Assembly: GCF_902459465.1 (NCBI RefSeq)
Contig: NC_047065.1
Span: forward strand, 16,779,634 to 16,843,633
Source: Asterias rubens
Taxonomy: Eukaryota; Echinodermata; Asteroidea; Forcipulatida; Asteriidae
Direction of reading: 5' to 3'
Length of the DNA: 64,000 bases
Part shown: positions 52,496 to 64,000 of the stretch, piece after piece
Layout: each line of letters starts with the position of its first letter
How positions within the stretch are numbered: the stretch's first letter is position 1
Position numbers and translations under genes: made by a program
Notes under the pieces: generated by a model
Told to the model about the DNA's origin: nothing
What the model saw: only the letters and a program-made list of their open reading frames with translations
The model's database searches: none

Positions 52496-55400
52496 CTATA
52501 AATTAGACAAGATGGTGTTTTTTATCCAGGCATCAAACTCCGTAATTCGAGTATATACACCGGGTGCATCGGCTTCGGCGCACCCGTTGCCCCAGCTGGT
52601 TATTCCCGCTAGGTACCATCTGTTGTCACCCCCAAGGCAGTTAAGAGGGCCGCCACTGTCTCCCTTCAAAAGAAACAAACATAGAGTCAACAATAGCAAG
52701 TAGTTATACAGACCGCAAACAAAATATATATTGCATCAAGTTAACAATGTTTCAAATAATTGGCTATAGAAAAGCACAATGTAAAAACAAAATGTGAACA
52801 TCACTGGGGGACAGCTTTGCATAACCATGATTGAGTTAGGTACAAGTTGGTATATAGCCTATACATCTGAAGGGAAAGGGTATGTTATACAGATTAAATT
52901 GTGTACAGCCTCCCCCACTCCGTCCAGAACGGGAAAAGGCAACCATGACTTGGCTTGCAGACTATACGTCTACATGTATATGGGAAAGGGTATGTAGTTA
53001 TACCATGGAGGAAGGAAGAGAAGGAGCTCGAACGACCCGCAAAACCGCAGAGTAACAAAAGAATACCCTGACAATGCCCCTGTCTGACCAGTGGAAAAAG
53101 ATAGGAGACCTCCAGCTAGACGGCCGATTAACGAGCAGGATTAGATCTCTTTGTACAGAAAGTGCGGTACCGCCGCTCTGCACCGTTGCCTTCGTGTAAA
53201 GTTGAATCATTGGAGACGACAAGAATTGTGAATAATACACGTTTTCATTTACCGTATGTGGTGTTTCACTGAAACATCATGGCATATTTTTTCATTTTTT
53301 GTGACTTTCCGGTCACTAGCGGTGGTTCAAAATTTGGGTATTAACACACGAGGGTGGTTGGTATTCAATTGTGTTTTTCGATTTGGTGAGCACAAGTGTA
53401 CACAAATTTTATTAGGTCTCAAAAAAGTTGTTTTTCTGTATTATATCAATACGACATACGACACCATGGTTGAGTGAAGAACCAAGTTCGCACACGCAAA
53501 CTCATATACGCCAGGTCGCCCATTGTCTGTATAAGGTATGTCTTTATATTAACGATCCGTTAAATAATCTATGCTGCAGCACCCTAGATAGCATGACCCT
53601 TGGTCAGATGTGACCCGGATTCTGGGTGACATAATTGTAGTACCTGGTCCATTTCCGGTTTAGGCTGACCCGGAAGCTGTTAAAAATGGGATTAGTTGCG
53701 TCAATTCAACTCACGTCTGGGTTATTTTTATATGCAGATTCCAGACCATACACACCCAATCCCCTCTGAACCCGTAACTGGATCAATTTGTCTGACTCTG
53801 GATTTTATTAGTGTATGCCTACAGCCAGGCCATTGCCACAAGCACGCGTTGACCATTGCCATGTCATCAGAGGCCATGATTTCACGATAGGATTAATCCT
53901 ATCTCGAGGATGGGTTTAATCGTCCTATATCTATGGATACGGTATTTAATTCGTCCCAAGTCATAAGATTAGTCCTAATATAGGAAGAGTTTGGTGAAAT
54001 CGACGGCTGTACGGCTGGACTCAGCCATTTCAACTCAGAGTAGTAAACTCTGCCGTTATTTCGTTTCAGAGCGCCCTAGAAGTTCAATCGCTTACCTGGC
54101 AGGAGTCGATTCCACCTTGCAGATAACCAGCGCAAATCATTCTTGGTGTAATATCGTCATTGTACACATCGTTACAGACTTTACTGTTAATCACTGGCAC
54201 TGCTGCTTGCTTTAGAAGATCATCAAATCCGGTATCTACGGAGATTTGAAAATAACATTTCTAAAGAGGGGTATGTTTTTGGGGAGGAGATGCAGGTGGA
54301 TGGAGTCCTATCTCTTAGCATTGCCTAGGACTAGTCCTAAGTTAGGACTACCTTTGTGAACTCCACCCCTGGTGGCGTGACGCATACGCGTTTTGCGTGC
54401 ATATTATATTTATGTGCACAACTATTGGTCTCTATTATTGAGATCAATGCGTTTGCCAATACGCATGTGTGAATGTCACTACCATGATCGTGGGAAGGGC
54501 CAAATTATCTCGGCTTATTACCGTACCCTCAGTGAGACCCCATCCCGTCACCTCGCACATCTGCCCGTCTGAGAATCGCCGAGATTTCCCGGGAAGACAA
54601 CCAGGAACCACGTGGTCAGTGATGATAGCCTCCTTGTCCAGTCGTAACAAGGCGATATCGTAATCGTACGTGTACCGGTCGTACTGTGGATGGAGGATGA
54701 TGGTTCGAATATCGACGGCTTGCTCCTCGGAAGGCTCCGGGATGTCCAAGGCGTATCGACCGAGGATCAGACGGTAGGAGGTCGGCAGTGGCTCCCTGTG
54801 AGAAAAATAATCCCGCATCTGATTCATTTAAGACAGGTGAAGCTAGATTTTCATAGATGAGAGCAATAAGTTTTCAGGGTTTCTTAGTCGAGCCAGTTGG
54901 TCTAGTGGTAAGATTGCAGACTTTGATGTCAAGAGTTTCGATAAGACAAACGAAACAAAAAAATGTCATGTTTAATCGAAACTATGGACATGAATGAGTC
55001 TGAACAGAGTCTTACCACTCAACTGGCTCGACTGAGAAACCCAGTGAACTTATTATACTCACCTTTGAAAATCGGAAAGCTGAATTTATTTATTTTTATT
55101 TATTTTTCGAAACATTCTCAAATTTAAAAATTTTGAGTTTCTTCTTCTGGAGCCACATTCCATGATTCGTACCAAATTAGTTTGTTATGGTCAAAAATCT
55201 TTGGAAACTAAGTGAAAGTCTTGAAACTGTTTCTGCTGTAACTTTGGTTTGGGTGAGCTGAAAAAAGTGTTGGCGACTGTTTTGTCAGATGTTTTCCTGT
55301 TAACACTCAGGCACAAGTAGGCCTAGACAAATTTGTTTGAATTTTTGGAAGTGAGATGAGCACAAACAAAGACATTTATTCCAGACTTTCTGACTGGAAT

Positions 55401-58400
55401 AAGATCTGGTATAAACTTACGGAGCGAAGCAATGAGCTGCACTGACGGCCCACATCGTGTTGATAAGCGTAGCCCCACACACCCTGCCGTAGGATAACTT
55501 ACGAACCTGTACCTATTGGGGAAAAATACCAACGAAATTAATGAGGGGAAAAATTAAATATTTACAATTAGTATCGAAATTGCCATTCAAATCAACGAAA
55601 TCCAAACGACACTGGAAGGTGAAAAAGTCTGACGTTTCGTAGATCACGTTTTGTTCGTCCAACTTTTAAATGACAATGATTTATTTTTTAATAAAAAAAC
55701 AAATGGGTTGGTCTCTGATTACAAACTGTTGGGTTAACTTTAAAATCCCCTGTTCAGAGTGTTGTCGTTGCAGATGGTTACAGTCACAGGATTTCAAGAT
55801 GTTGGGATGTAGCATTTATAAAGGACTTAAACAGAAACGGAGCTTAATAAATGACGTATCATGAGTGATGACGTCACGGGGCTTTTCGCGAGTCCTTCTG
55901 AAAAGCACCGGAGAGGGGCGGTCTTTACGAGTCATTAAAACTATGTTTCAGTCCGGTAGTTTTATCTGACGTTTTTTAATATATATTTTTTTTAATTAAT
56001 ACCTGCCAAGGCCAGGCCCCTGGAGTTGCTGGTCCACCACCGACTATATTAATAGATGCGAAGTCCGAATTGACAACAGGTAAACCACACGAAGGGTGGT
56101 TAACTGTAAAAACAGATATCAATATAAATTTTTGACAATCTTTGGAAATCTTAATTATGACGACTATGGAAACTGAAGTATTGAAATCAACCTGTCTGAA
56201 TGTCTGAATCTTTAAGGCACTGGACACTATGAGTTATCAAAGACCAGTATTCTCACTTGGTATATATCCCAACATGCATATAACAACGAACCTGTAGAAA
56301 TTTGGGCTCAATATGTCCTAACATTTCCAAGAGAGAATGAAAGAAAAACACCAATGCTATATTACTCTGTGTGCTTTCAGATGCAAATTAAAAGACTTCA
56401 GCTTAAATCTTTCGTTATTTGAGTGAGAACTTTCTCAAAAACTATGTTACTTCATAGCGAGCCGTTTCTCACAGCCGTTATACTATCAACAGCTCTCAAT
56501 AGCTTGGGTTTTTATGCTAACAGTTTATTCGTACTATACCTGGGCATCCTGACTCGTCACTCCCATCGCGGCAGTCTTTGCGCCCGTCACACACGGCGCT
56601 CCGATTCAGGCAAGTCACGCTTGCTTCGCATTGGAACGTTGACTCTGGACAGTTGACTGTCAAAAGAGATGATGAAATTAGAAATGTGCTCTGAAATGTT
56701 AGGGACAATTCAGAATTGTCAAGGTTTAAAACTTTTGATTTTTTTCCCCGAAATAATTGAAAATCGAAATTCAGTTTTAGATGACAATTCCTAGAGGAAA
56801 AACACCATTGGGCAAGGATATTATTATTAAACAAACGACAAATAAGATACCCCAGCTGGCCAAGATCGTCAATTTCATTCCTGGTGACTAAACTACAAAG
56901 AAGGGGTGTATTTCTTATTGAATCATAGATTAATGGTAGGTCCATAGATTGGTAAATATACTTTACAAATAATTACTTGGTGACAGCACTGCAGATAAGT
57001 ACAAACTTTTTGAGAAAGGCTTCCATTCGAAGTAATAATAATATAGTTCGGAAATTTTTTCACCAAAAATATATTTATTTCGAGCAACGACTCATGCATG
57101 AACCGTTGTTTCAGATTGCTGATAGTCTGTGGGTTGGTGTCCAACCGTGGATGCTGCAGCCATGAAATGCGGTTGGTATCCGCAGTCACCACGCTAAATG
57201 TGGATTGATTCGAACTTCTTGTGGGGAAGTTTTTTGCTGTTTTCTCAAAAACTATTCAGCTGAAAGTAAACTTGCGCATGTGACTTTTACTTAATCTTGA
57301 TTTTATGGTTTTGCCATGAATCGGCAATAGGCTAACAAAAAAACAATCTATGAAAGTAAAAAGTAAAACATAAAGAATGTATACTGACACGACTGCTCTC
57401 GTTCGATGTAGGACACAGAAAACCCAGATCTTTGAACAGAACTGTCACTCTTAAATATCAACGTCATCTCATGTTGTGATGACGTCACTGGAGACGGTCC
57501 CTGGTTCCCGCAGTAGTAGCCAAGCACGGGAGCCAATGAGTTGGGACCATCGTGTACGATAAGTGCGTCATATCTGCAGTTGAGTTCGTCACCTTCTACG
57601 TCGAAGAGGTCAAAGGTGAGTTCTATTACCTGGACACAGTTATAAAAGTAAGAAGGGTTGGTGATCAAAATATTATTGTTTATAGAACATTCATATTTAA
57701 ATGTTCTACATTTTGGGACCACTGATGCATGTCTCGGGTTTATTGTGTTTTAAATCATCAAGCCTATTGAGGACCACAGTGGAGATATTGTTTTTGACTG
57801 GTTGTGTGTTGTTATTCTCTCGGCAAACAGTGTCTAATTTTCTTGTTTTCTGTCTAATTGTTTATTTTGTAATTATTTGAACATTTTCTTTGCCTAATAA
57901 ACCTAAAATCAAAAGAAATAAACAAATTCAAGATGAAAGTGAAAGCCTCTTTAACACCAAATACTAGCCTATGTTTATCCAAATTACCTTTAAATCCAAG
58001 GTTGGCGTATTTTCAACTTGTTTAATACGGAATGCTAATGTATTCTCCCTCAAACAGTCAACTATCCACTTTAATAAATAATTTTCCATTTATTATGTTA
58101 TAATTTTCTATCCACCACCCACTCCCTCATCTATTCCACTTTTCCCTTTGTCTTTGCTCCATTTTACCAATTCCCACCCTCTCTATCTTGGATTACCCGT
58201 CTTACCGTTCCAACCGTCACAGTTATGACCCACTCGCAATCCGCGTCTTCCTGATACGGTAGCTTCTCGTCAAACCCCGGGCTGGTGATGACGCCCGATG
58301 GCCCCGCGCGATATTTCAGACTGTCGCAACCTGACGTGGCTAGTTCCGGAGGAGTTGGCGCTGGAAGTGAGAAACACAAATCATCACACACTCATAGATG

Positions 58401-61372
58401 CAATTTTAAGAATGCACTCTCACAATGTATCTATTTGTTAAAAATTGTTTGTTGCAGCTAAGATGTAATAGATGCTAAGATGGTTTATAGTGGCTCATTG
58501 CCTTCAGGTTTGGTACTTGAAGGCGTTATTGTTTAAAATGGAAATAATTATGTTTTAAAAGTAGAAAATAATTAATAAGTTTTAACTCTCCAAAATTGCG
58601 GACCTTGTTAGTTATAGCAATGACGGATCATTTCTGTCCCATGAGATATTTAAAATCACACATACTCACAAGGCGGGGGATTTATTTTGTAAGTCGCAAA
58701 GAATCCACTGAACGCCAAATTGTCATTCGAGACGAACGTAACGAATAGTTCGTTATCTGCTTCGACTGGGTCGGGGAGGTTTGAACCGCACAGCAGGGTT
58801 GGTGAAGGTCCGCCGATGTAGTCTGCCCATGGTCCGTGCACTACCACATAGTCTGCCATGCATAGGAAACTTGGCTCTATGTCCATGTATTCGAAAGTCA
58901 GAGTAATTATCTGTGAAACAATCAGTGCGGTAAATTATTTTCGAGCATACAAAACTAATATAATTTTACATAACCATTCTATTGGTCAAACGTTCCTCAC
59001 AATGTTAATAATACTATCGTGAGCTGCCGCATATAGGCTTCCGTCATTATTTTTTACAAATAATTACCAAAGGCACCTTCCTTTAAAAAGTGAGGCGAAA
59101 TATTTCCACTGTACTAATGACCACCACACATAAACCCGGAATCTATATAGTGAAAGTACAAACATGTATTGTGCTTCCTCGAGTGTGACTGAAACAAAGG
59201 TATTAATGAGATTGGACTTTACATTTTAGGCCGAGTAAAAAAAAAAACATGTTTCACGTCCGGGTTTTTCACAAAAAGGAGGAAGAGGGGCTTTTTATTT
59301 TTTATTTTTTGTTTCAAGATGGCCGCCATTCTTTGTTAAAATGTCAAATATCCATTGTTTTTTCTACTGCTGAAATACACAAAACATAAATGAAACAATT
59401 TAGTCGAGGCATTCAGACAAGACATTCAGATTGTTTTTGCTGAGATCATTTAAAATAACCCTATTTAAAAAAAAATTAAAAAAAATGTGCATACAAAAAT
59501 AAAATAAAAAATAAAATAAAAAAGGAGGCGGCCTGTAAAAAGGAAGCGGGCGGGGACGCGAAACATGTTTTTTTTTTACTTTGCCTTAAGTATAAAGATT
59601 CGGGTTTCGGTCAGAATTACAAGTTCCTCTGGAACGAAATCCCGGCCTTGGTATGAAGTATGAGTGTTTTTTGGGGCAAACATTAGGCCTACACACGGAA
59701 CGCCTATAGTACGCCAGCTTTGGATTTTGTTCAAGTGTGACTTATACTAACGATATTATTATCATTATCATTGGGAGAAAGTATCGGTTGGGATCCTTTC
59801 AACAAAAAAACATTACATTCTATAGAGCTGAGTTTGAATTCCGCAAATTTACAGGGTGGATTAAAAAACAAAAAATACCGACGGAAGCGTATTGCAGCCA
59901 CATGAATAAAAACAAAACACCTCTCTAATCGTGTACGTACACGTTAACTCGTGTCGTGTACGTGCACGATTTAAAACAAACTTATCTTGGGGTACGTGCA
60001 CGATACGGTATCGTGAATGTACCGCAAGATTCGAGATTGATTTTGATTATTATTCATGTGGTGGCAATACGCTTCCGTAAGAAACAATCTATTTTCTCAA
60101 GATAAATCCCCGGAAAGTTGCGAGTCTCACCCAGTCCGTTGGAGCTTGGATGTGCCAAGAACACAACGCGCTGTTTTCATACAGCGGGTTGGTTGCATTA
60201 CCGTAGTTCATGGTAGACAGGGTGCCGGTTAAGGCAGTCAGTAGTCTCGGCCCGCCACACCGAGAGTCGATCGCATCAGCTGTGTGAGAGAAATCATAAA
60301 TGCATGGAGTTAACAGGTTTATATATTTCGTAACCTGCAATCTTGGCCCTTTGTTTTGCATCATGTGCTCATGTTGTGTTTTTTTTTGTACTTCAATCAA
60401 TTAATCAATCAAAGTTCAATTTTAGAGCGCCAAAATCAAAAGTTTTGTTATAAGGCGCTGAGACACAGTTGAACGATTAGTAAGCCTGCTGGATAAAACA
60501 AAGTGTACAGCTGAACGACATTTATGTCTAATTTATGTATATCCCACGAGGATTTGACAAACAATTGGCGGCCGATTTTCGATTACCTTATTTCATTTAT
60601 TGCATCGGTCACCGGCGACCGAATTTTACATTGGCCATGAGTTAAGGGTGTAATGACAACAAATGTCTTCATTTAACAATGTCCTTTGGGACTTTCGAAG
60701 GGCAGCGCAGAAATTACATAATTACAGATTTAATGGTTAATGCAAATTCAATGGATTCTATGTACCCTTCTCTTACATTAAAGACCCCGGACACTATTGG
60801 TAATTGTCAAAGACTAGTCTTCTCACTTGATGTATCTCAACATAAGCATAAAATAACAAACCTGTGAAAATTTGAGCTCAGTTGGTCGTCGAAGATGCGA
60901 GGCAACTATGAAAGAAAAAAAACACCCTTTTGTCAAACGAAGTTGTGTGCTTTCAGATGCTTGATTTCGAGACCTCAAGTTCTAAATCTGAGGTCTCGTA
61001 ATCAAATTCGTGGAAAATTACTTCTTTCTCGAAAACTACGTCACTTCAGAGGGAGCCGTTTCTCACAGTGTTGTATAGTATCAACCTCTCCCCATTACTA
61101 ATTTTTGTTACCATAAGGTTTTATGCTATAATAACTATTTTGAGTAGTTACCAATAGTGTCCACTGCCTTTAAATCAAAGTAAAGATAAAGAGGAAAGCT
61201 TGGCAAAAGGAACTACAAACTGCCATAACAAATAAATTTCCACTGGACACAAGATGGATACAAAATATCTAGTCAATATTGCACATTACGTAAACCTATA
61301 CTTACCAGTTACGCCCAATGTAATGAGAGCAAATACTACACGCCACACACTGAGGTAATTCAATCGCTCCAT
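52496..61372 (-). CDS. Secreted CUB-CUB-LDLa trypsin-like serine protease
   Basis: Eleven exons in gene order: 61306-61372, 60131-60279, 58670-58910, 58206-58360, 57389-57629, 56540-56656, 56003-56103, 55421-55506, 54527-54795, 54096-54235, 52496-52663; 1734 nt, 577 aa, all phases consistent. Order: signal peptide ([20 protein letters not shown]), CUB1 (aa ~30-148), a PPPSPTPPE linker, CUB2 (~164-283) with [11 protein letters not shown], LDLa (287-322) with six Cys and DGSDES, then an S1 protease. The triad is His382 (SAAHC), Asp432 (DIALL) and Ser525 (GDSGGP). Asp519 sits six before Ser525, the trypsin-type pocket. Cys329 and Cys452 should tether the chains. The zymogen site reads SIN-IVGG, so P1 is Asn342 and not Arg or Lys. 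The domain order resembles ovochymase- and MASP-like mosaic proteases, but no orthologue is certain. Confidence 0.93.
53875..54009. mobile_element. Palindromic MITE-E copy (protease intron 10)
   Basis: Left end ATTTCACGATAGGATTAATC, right end GTTTGGTGAAATCGACGGCT, with AAGATTAGTCCTAATATAGG inside. It ends about 85 bases from the exon at 54096. Confidence 0.65.
54299..54370. mobile_element. Small MITE-E-like palindrome (protease intron 9)
   Basis: GGAGTCCTATCTCTTAGCAT and CCTAAGTTAGGACTACCTTT then GTGAACTCC: a short, worn relative with the CTAGTCCTAAGTTAGGAC core. Confidence 0.4.
54877..55042. mobile_element. 166-bp foldback element with tRNA-like arms (protease intron 8)
   Basis: Left arm GGGTTTCTTAGTCGAGCCAG then TTGGTCTAGTGGTAAGA; right arm is its complement with changes. 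The phrase GGTCTAGTGGTAAGA resembles a tRNA A-box region, so the element may be an inverted pair of SINE heads. Confidence 0.65.
56212..56523 (+). mobile_element. MITE-A copy 14, truncated next to the LDLa exon (protease intron 6)
   Basis: TTAA then GGCACTGGACACTATGAG at the left; the typical right end is missing and similarity stops at about 56523, some 15 bases before the splice donor of the exon at 56540. The internal palindrome is also lost. Confidence 0.75.
57630..58205. other. Protease intron between the two CUB2 exons
   Basis: AT-rich unique DNA with a pyrimidine-rich stretch at about 58100-58190. No gene or named repeat. Confidence 0.4.
59228..59590. mobile_element. Possible element with A/T-run inverted ends (protease intron 2)
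   Basis: GAGTAAAAAAAAAAACATGT at the left and ACATGTTTTTTTTTTACTTT at the right face each other. Inside, AAAAAGGAGGAAGAGGGG and GATGGCCGCCATTC resemble a stretch at 21060-21120. The ends are low complexity, so this is tentative. Confidence 0.45.
59881..60078. mobile_element. 198-bp foldback element next to the CUB1 exon
   Basis: Left arm ACGGAAGCGTATTGCAGCCA then CATGAATAA; right arm is the complement with few changes. The interior has several palindromic GTACGTGCAC motifs. It ends 53 bases from the exon at 60131. Confidence 0.8.
60778..61173 (+). mobile_element. MITE-A copy 15 (protease intron 1)
   Basis: TTAA at both ends, left end AAGACCCCGGACACTATTGG, right end GTGTCCACTGCCTTTAA. The internal palindrome is near perfect. 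It ends about 130 bases from the signal-peptide exon. Confidence 0.88.
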
Positions 61373-62166
61373 TGTTTTAATGTTCTTCCTCCCTGACCTA
61401 TTTCCTTACTCCAGTGTTGATTAAGGTTGCTTTAACGTAAGATAAGACTTGAGAGGAGACTAAGCTGCATTTGGTGGAGCTCTATTCACGGAAGATCTTG
61501 TGCATTCCTTTGAGATGCATAGAAACCCTAAAAGTTCCCAAATTAAAAGGTTGGCATAATATTAAAAACACCAGACGGATGTTGGTTGTTTTTTAAACGG
61601 ATTATTTATAGTGGGAATACAACATGTGTAGATTATTAATTATACATATAAGTGGATTGTGGCACAGATAGAGATTGGAATATTTACTTACGTAATTAGG
61701 TATAGGCCTAAATAAATGGATTTTTCATGCGAAATTTTCCAATGAAGTCAGATTTTTTAAAATAAAACAATTTCATTTCACCATCGGTTAATTGGTAAAG
61801 CTGTGTGATAAATAATAAAAATATAATATCTAAGTCGTATAAAGCCCATGCATCTCTCTGTGTGTGTGTGTATGTTATTGGATCTCCTCCCTGGATACCG
61901 CATCAAACCTCGCCAAATTTACACGGAATAAAGACGCTGACTTCGTCTTGACACTCATCTATTTTTTTAACAAAATCCGTTGAGAATTGACAGATTTATG
62001 AGCAAAAAACCACAAAAATTGCCATTTGCGCGCCGTTTTAACTGTTGCTATGGGCAGCGCGCGCGTACAATGCAAGCGTGCGTACAGTACAGTGGCTGCG
62101 CGCTCCCATAGCCTCATTTTGGGTAAGAATTATGACGTCATTCATAAATATTAAGAGAGGCGTATA
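61373..62166. other. Protease upstream region
   Basis: It should hold the 5' UTR and promoter, not delimited. A short (TG)n run lies at 61859-61872 and a GCGCGCGC stretch near 62058. No other feature seen. Confidence 0.4.
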
Positions 62167-62778
62167 TTATGGGACGGGATCATGGAGAACGGAGGCAGGC
62201 TTTAGAGCACGTGGGACGGGGACCGGGAAGGGGAAGGGGCGGGGAAAGGGCACATTTTATTTAACTGTTGCTATGGGACGGGATCATGGAGAACGGAGTC
62301 AGACATAAGAGCACGTGGGACGGGGAGAGGAAGTAGGGGAACGGGGTAATGGCACCTTTTATTAATCTGGGACGAGGAGAGGATCAGAAGGGGCAGGGGG
62401 ACGGGGGAGCGGCCCCTTTTATTTAACTGTTGCTATGGGACGGGATCATGGAGAACGGAGTCAGACATTAGAGCACATGGGTCGGGGAGAGAGAAGGGGA
62501 AGGGGGACGGGGAAACGGCACCTTACATTTAACTATTGCTATGGGACGGGATCATGGAGAATCATCTTCTTTCATTAGTAGAGCACGTGGGACGGGGAGA
62601 GGCAGCGGGACGGGGGAACGACACCTTTATAGCACGTGGGACGGGGAGAGGGAGGGGCAGTGGGACGGAGGAACGGCACCTTTTATTAAACTTTTGCTAC
62701 GGGACGGGATCATGGAGCGGGCTTTAGAGCACGTGGGACAGGGAGAGACAGGGGACGGGGGAACGGCACCTTTAACGC
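62167..62778. repeat. GC-rich minisatellite, five units of about 80-160 bp
   Basis: Units begin TATGGGACGGGATCATGGAG at 62168, 62271, 62433 and 62540 (and a TACGGG variant at 62699). Each runs through AGAGCACGTGGGACGGGGAG and GGGGAACGGCACCTTTTATT. Two units contain an extra half copy. Open frames across it are Gly/Arg-rich artefacts. Confidence 0.9.
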
Positions 62779-63807
62779 AGCTCCATTTTTTCAGGACACA
62801 TGCATCCGTCCTCAAGCAAACTGAATAGAACACGCCTTACATTAAAGTTTACACATGGGGACATTCATTTTTATTTTAAAACTCGCGACAGCTACACCTC
62901 TTTTGTTACCCCTTCCCCCCTCCACAAACACACGACCTTTTTGGGTAGTAAAACATGCCTTAAACGTTTATGCATTTTGGACATTCATTGCACATGACAA
63001 ATTGTTTTTAAGCTTTGGTTAACAAAATTAATTCGACTGACAAATAACGCAAAACGGGAAAAACAGGACGATAAAATAATGATCAGGACGCAGGACGAAA
63101 ACAAAATTACGTGGCTGGGGAAATAATACGGGACAGGAAAACAGAAAAGGGACTACTAAATGATACGGGACAGGAACAAAAATAAACTGAACGGGAAAAA
63201 ATAAACGAAACAGAGTACAACCAAGGACAGGGTAATTGGTATTGTGACGTCACTCTTTGCTTAGCAACAAAGATTGATACAAAGTTAAGATCAATCTTAG
63301 TGCTTTGTGAATTTGAAACAGCGCGGAAACCTAGCGGGACCCGCGCGTAGCGCGGGTTTCCCGCTAGTCTATACAAAACAAGCTTTCAGTGCGCTTAATA
63401 CATTATAATGTGCTCATAAGGCTTGTACTGCTTAGCGTAGAGCTTGATCATGAGTGCAGTCGAGGAAAGTCGCCTATGGTAAGGGAATGGCTTTAAGACG
63501 ACTTTGTGTACACACGTCTGTGGCTATAATTGAACTGGGTTTTTTGCAGACCCGTTTGCTTCTGTACTTTAGTAAGACGAAAAGTGAACCGAATCAATAA
63601 CTAGTATTACTGTGGAGTCATGTATCATTCGGCAAAACCTTCATTACTATTTTTAGACCTTATACCATTTTGAGCAAGGACAATGATACAGACCAGCCTT
63701 GATTGCCTCATCAGAGACATGGAGCGTAACCTGTCTAACTATTAATAGGCTTAACAAAAAAATTCCCACCACGTCTATTTTGTCTAAACAAGTTCCACTC
63801 CGTTGCA
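62779..63807. other. Intergenic DNA with a purine-rich tract and a GC hairpin
   Basis: From about 63050 to 63230 the plus strand is purine rich with recurring ACGGGACAGGAA-type phrases. A GC-rich perfect-arm hairpin is listed separately. No gene seen. Confidence 0.4.
63331..63367. repeat. GC-rich hairpin CTAGCGGGA...TCCCGCTAG
   Basis: The arms CTAGCGGGA and TCCCGCTAG enclose a second pair CCCGCGCG/CGCGGG around TAG. It looks like the end of a dispersed element, but no second copy is in the window. Confidence 0.6.
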
Positions 63808-63940
63808 TTAAAGGCACTGGATATTATTGGTTATTGTCAAAGACCAGTCTTCTTACGGTCTCCCACTTATTAGTGTATCTCACTCAACATATTATGCATA
63901 TAATAACCAACCTGTGTAAATTTGAGCTTTCATTATTAAC
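63808..63940 (+). mobile_element. MITE-A copy 16, truncated
   Basis: TTAA then AAGGCACTGGATATTATTGG; similarity runs through CAACCTGTGTAAATTTGAGC and then stops. Confidence 0.75.
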
Positions 63941-64000
63941 GGTGTCAGCAAACGCAAACTCGAGCGGAAGTAATTGCAATTAGTGCGCTCGTCGTCAATT

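Noticed and set aside
62045-62828. Gly/Arg-rich open frames at the right end
   Set aside because: They are products of the GC-rich minisatellite, open in several frames at once.

Overview
The window is a piece of animal nuclear genome, most probably an echinoderm and perhaps a sea star. It has short GT-AG exons in long AT-rich introns, deuterostome-like proteins, and a dense population of small non-autonomous DNA transposons and tRNA-derived SINEs. The species call rests on overall impression and on memory of the TTAA-type repeat family, not on a search. No bacterial-style operons, CRISPR arrays, rRNA genes, intact tRNA genes, or transposase or reverse-transcriptase reading frames were seen.

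Five protein genes can be assembled exon by exon, each with consistent splice phases. (1) The 3' end of a protein-kinase-like gene lies on + (1-1571). (2) A purine nucleoside phosphorylase (PNP) gene lies on - (coding exons from 20517 down to 10179, 6 exons, 293 aa). (3) A CLPTM1L orthologue lies on + (23180-40426, 14 exons, 547 aa). (4) A PDCD5 orthologue lies on - (50934 down to 45093, 6 exons, 131 aa). (5) A secreted mosaic serine protease lies on - (61372 down to 52496, 11 exons, 577 aa) with the order signal peptide, CUB, CUB, LDLa, trypsin. The kinase and PNP genes are tail to tail, PNP and CLPTM1L head to head (2.7 kb apart), CLPTM1L and PDCD5 tail to tail, and PDCD5 and the protease in tandem. 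The genes serve unrelated processes (purine salvage, ER lipid scrambling, chaperone or apoptosis regulation, extracellular proteolysis), so this is a neighbourhood and not a pathway cluster.

Much of the non-coding DNA is repeats. A TTAA-flanked MITE family (here MITE-A) has about 16 copies covering roughly 5.5 kb. A second TTAA family (MITE-B) is a diverged relative sharing its middle, and a third TTAA family (D) is one giant palindrome. Other items are a hAT-like MITE with an 8-bp target duplication, two MITEs with 9-bp target duplications, several long foldback elements, two families of ~550-670-bp elements with a large internal hairpin, SINEs often split by later insertions, and several tandem arrays, one apparently grown out of a SINE.

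The observations most worth following up are: the protease has Asn instead of Arg/Lys at the zymogen cleavage site; the shared architecture of the three TTAA families; clean nested insertions that date the repeats relative to one another; and an ATT microsatellite that sits almost on a splice acceptor of CLPTM1L.
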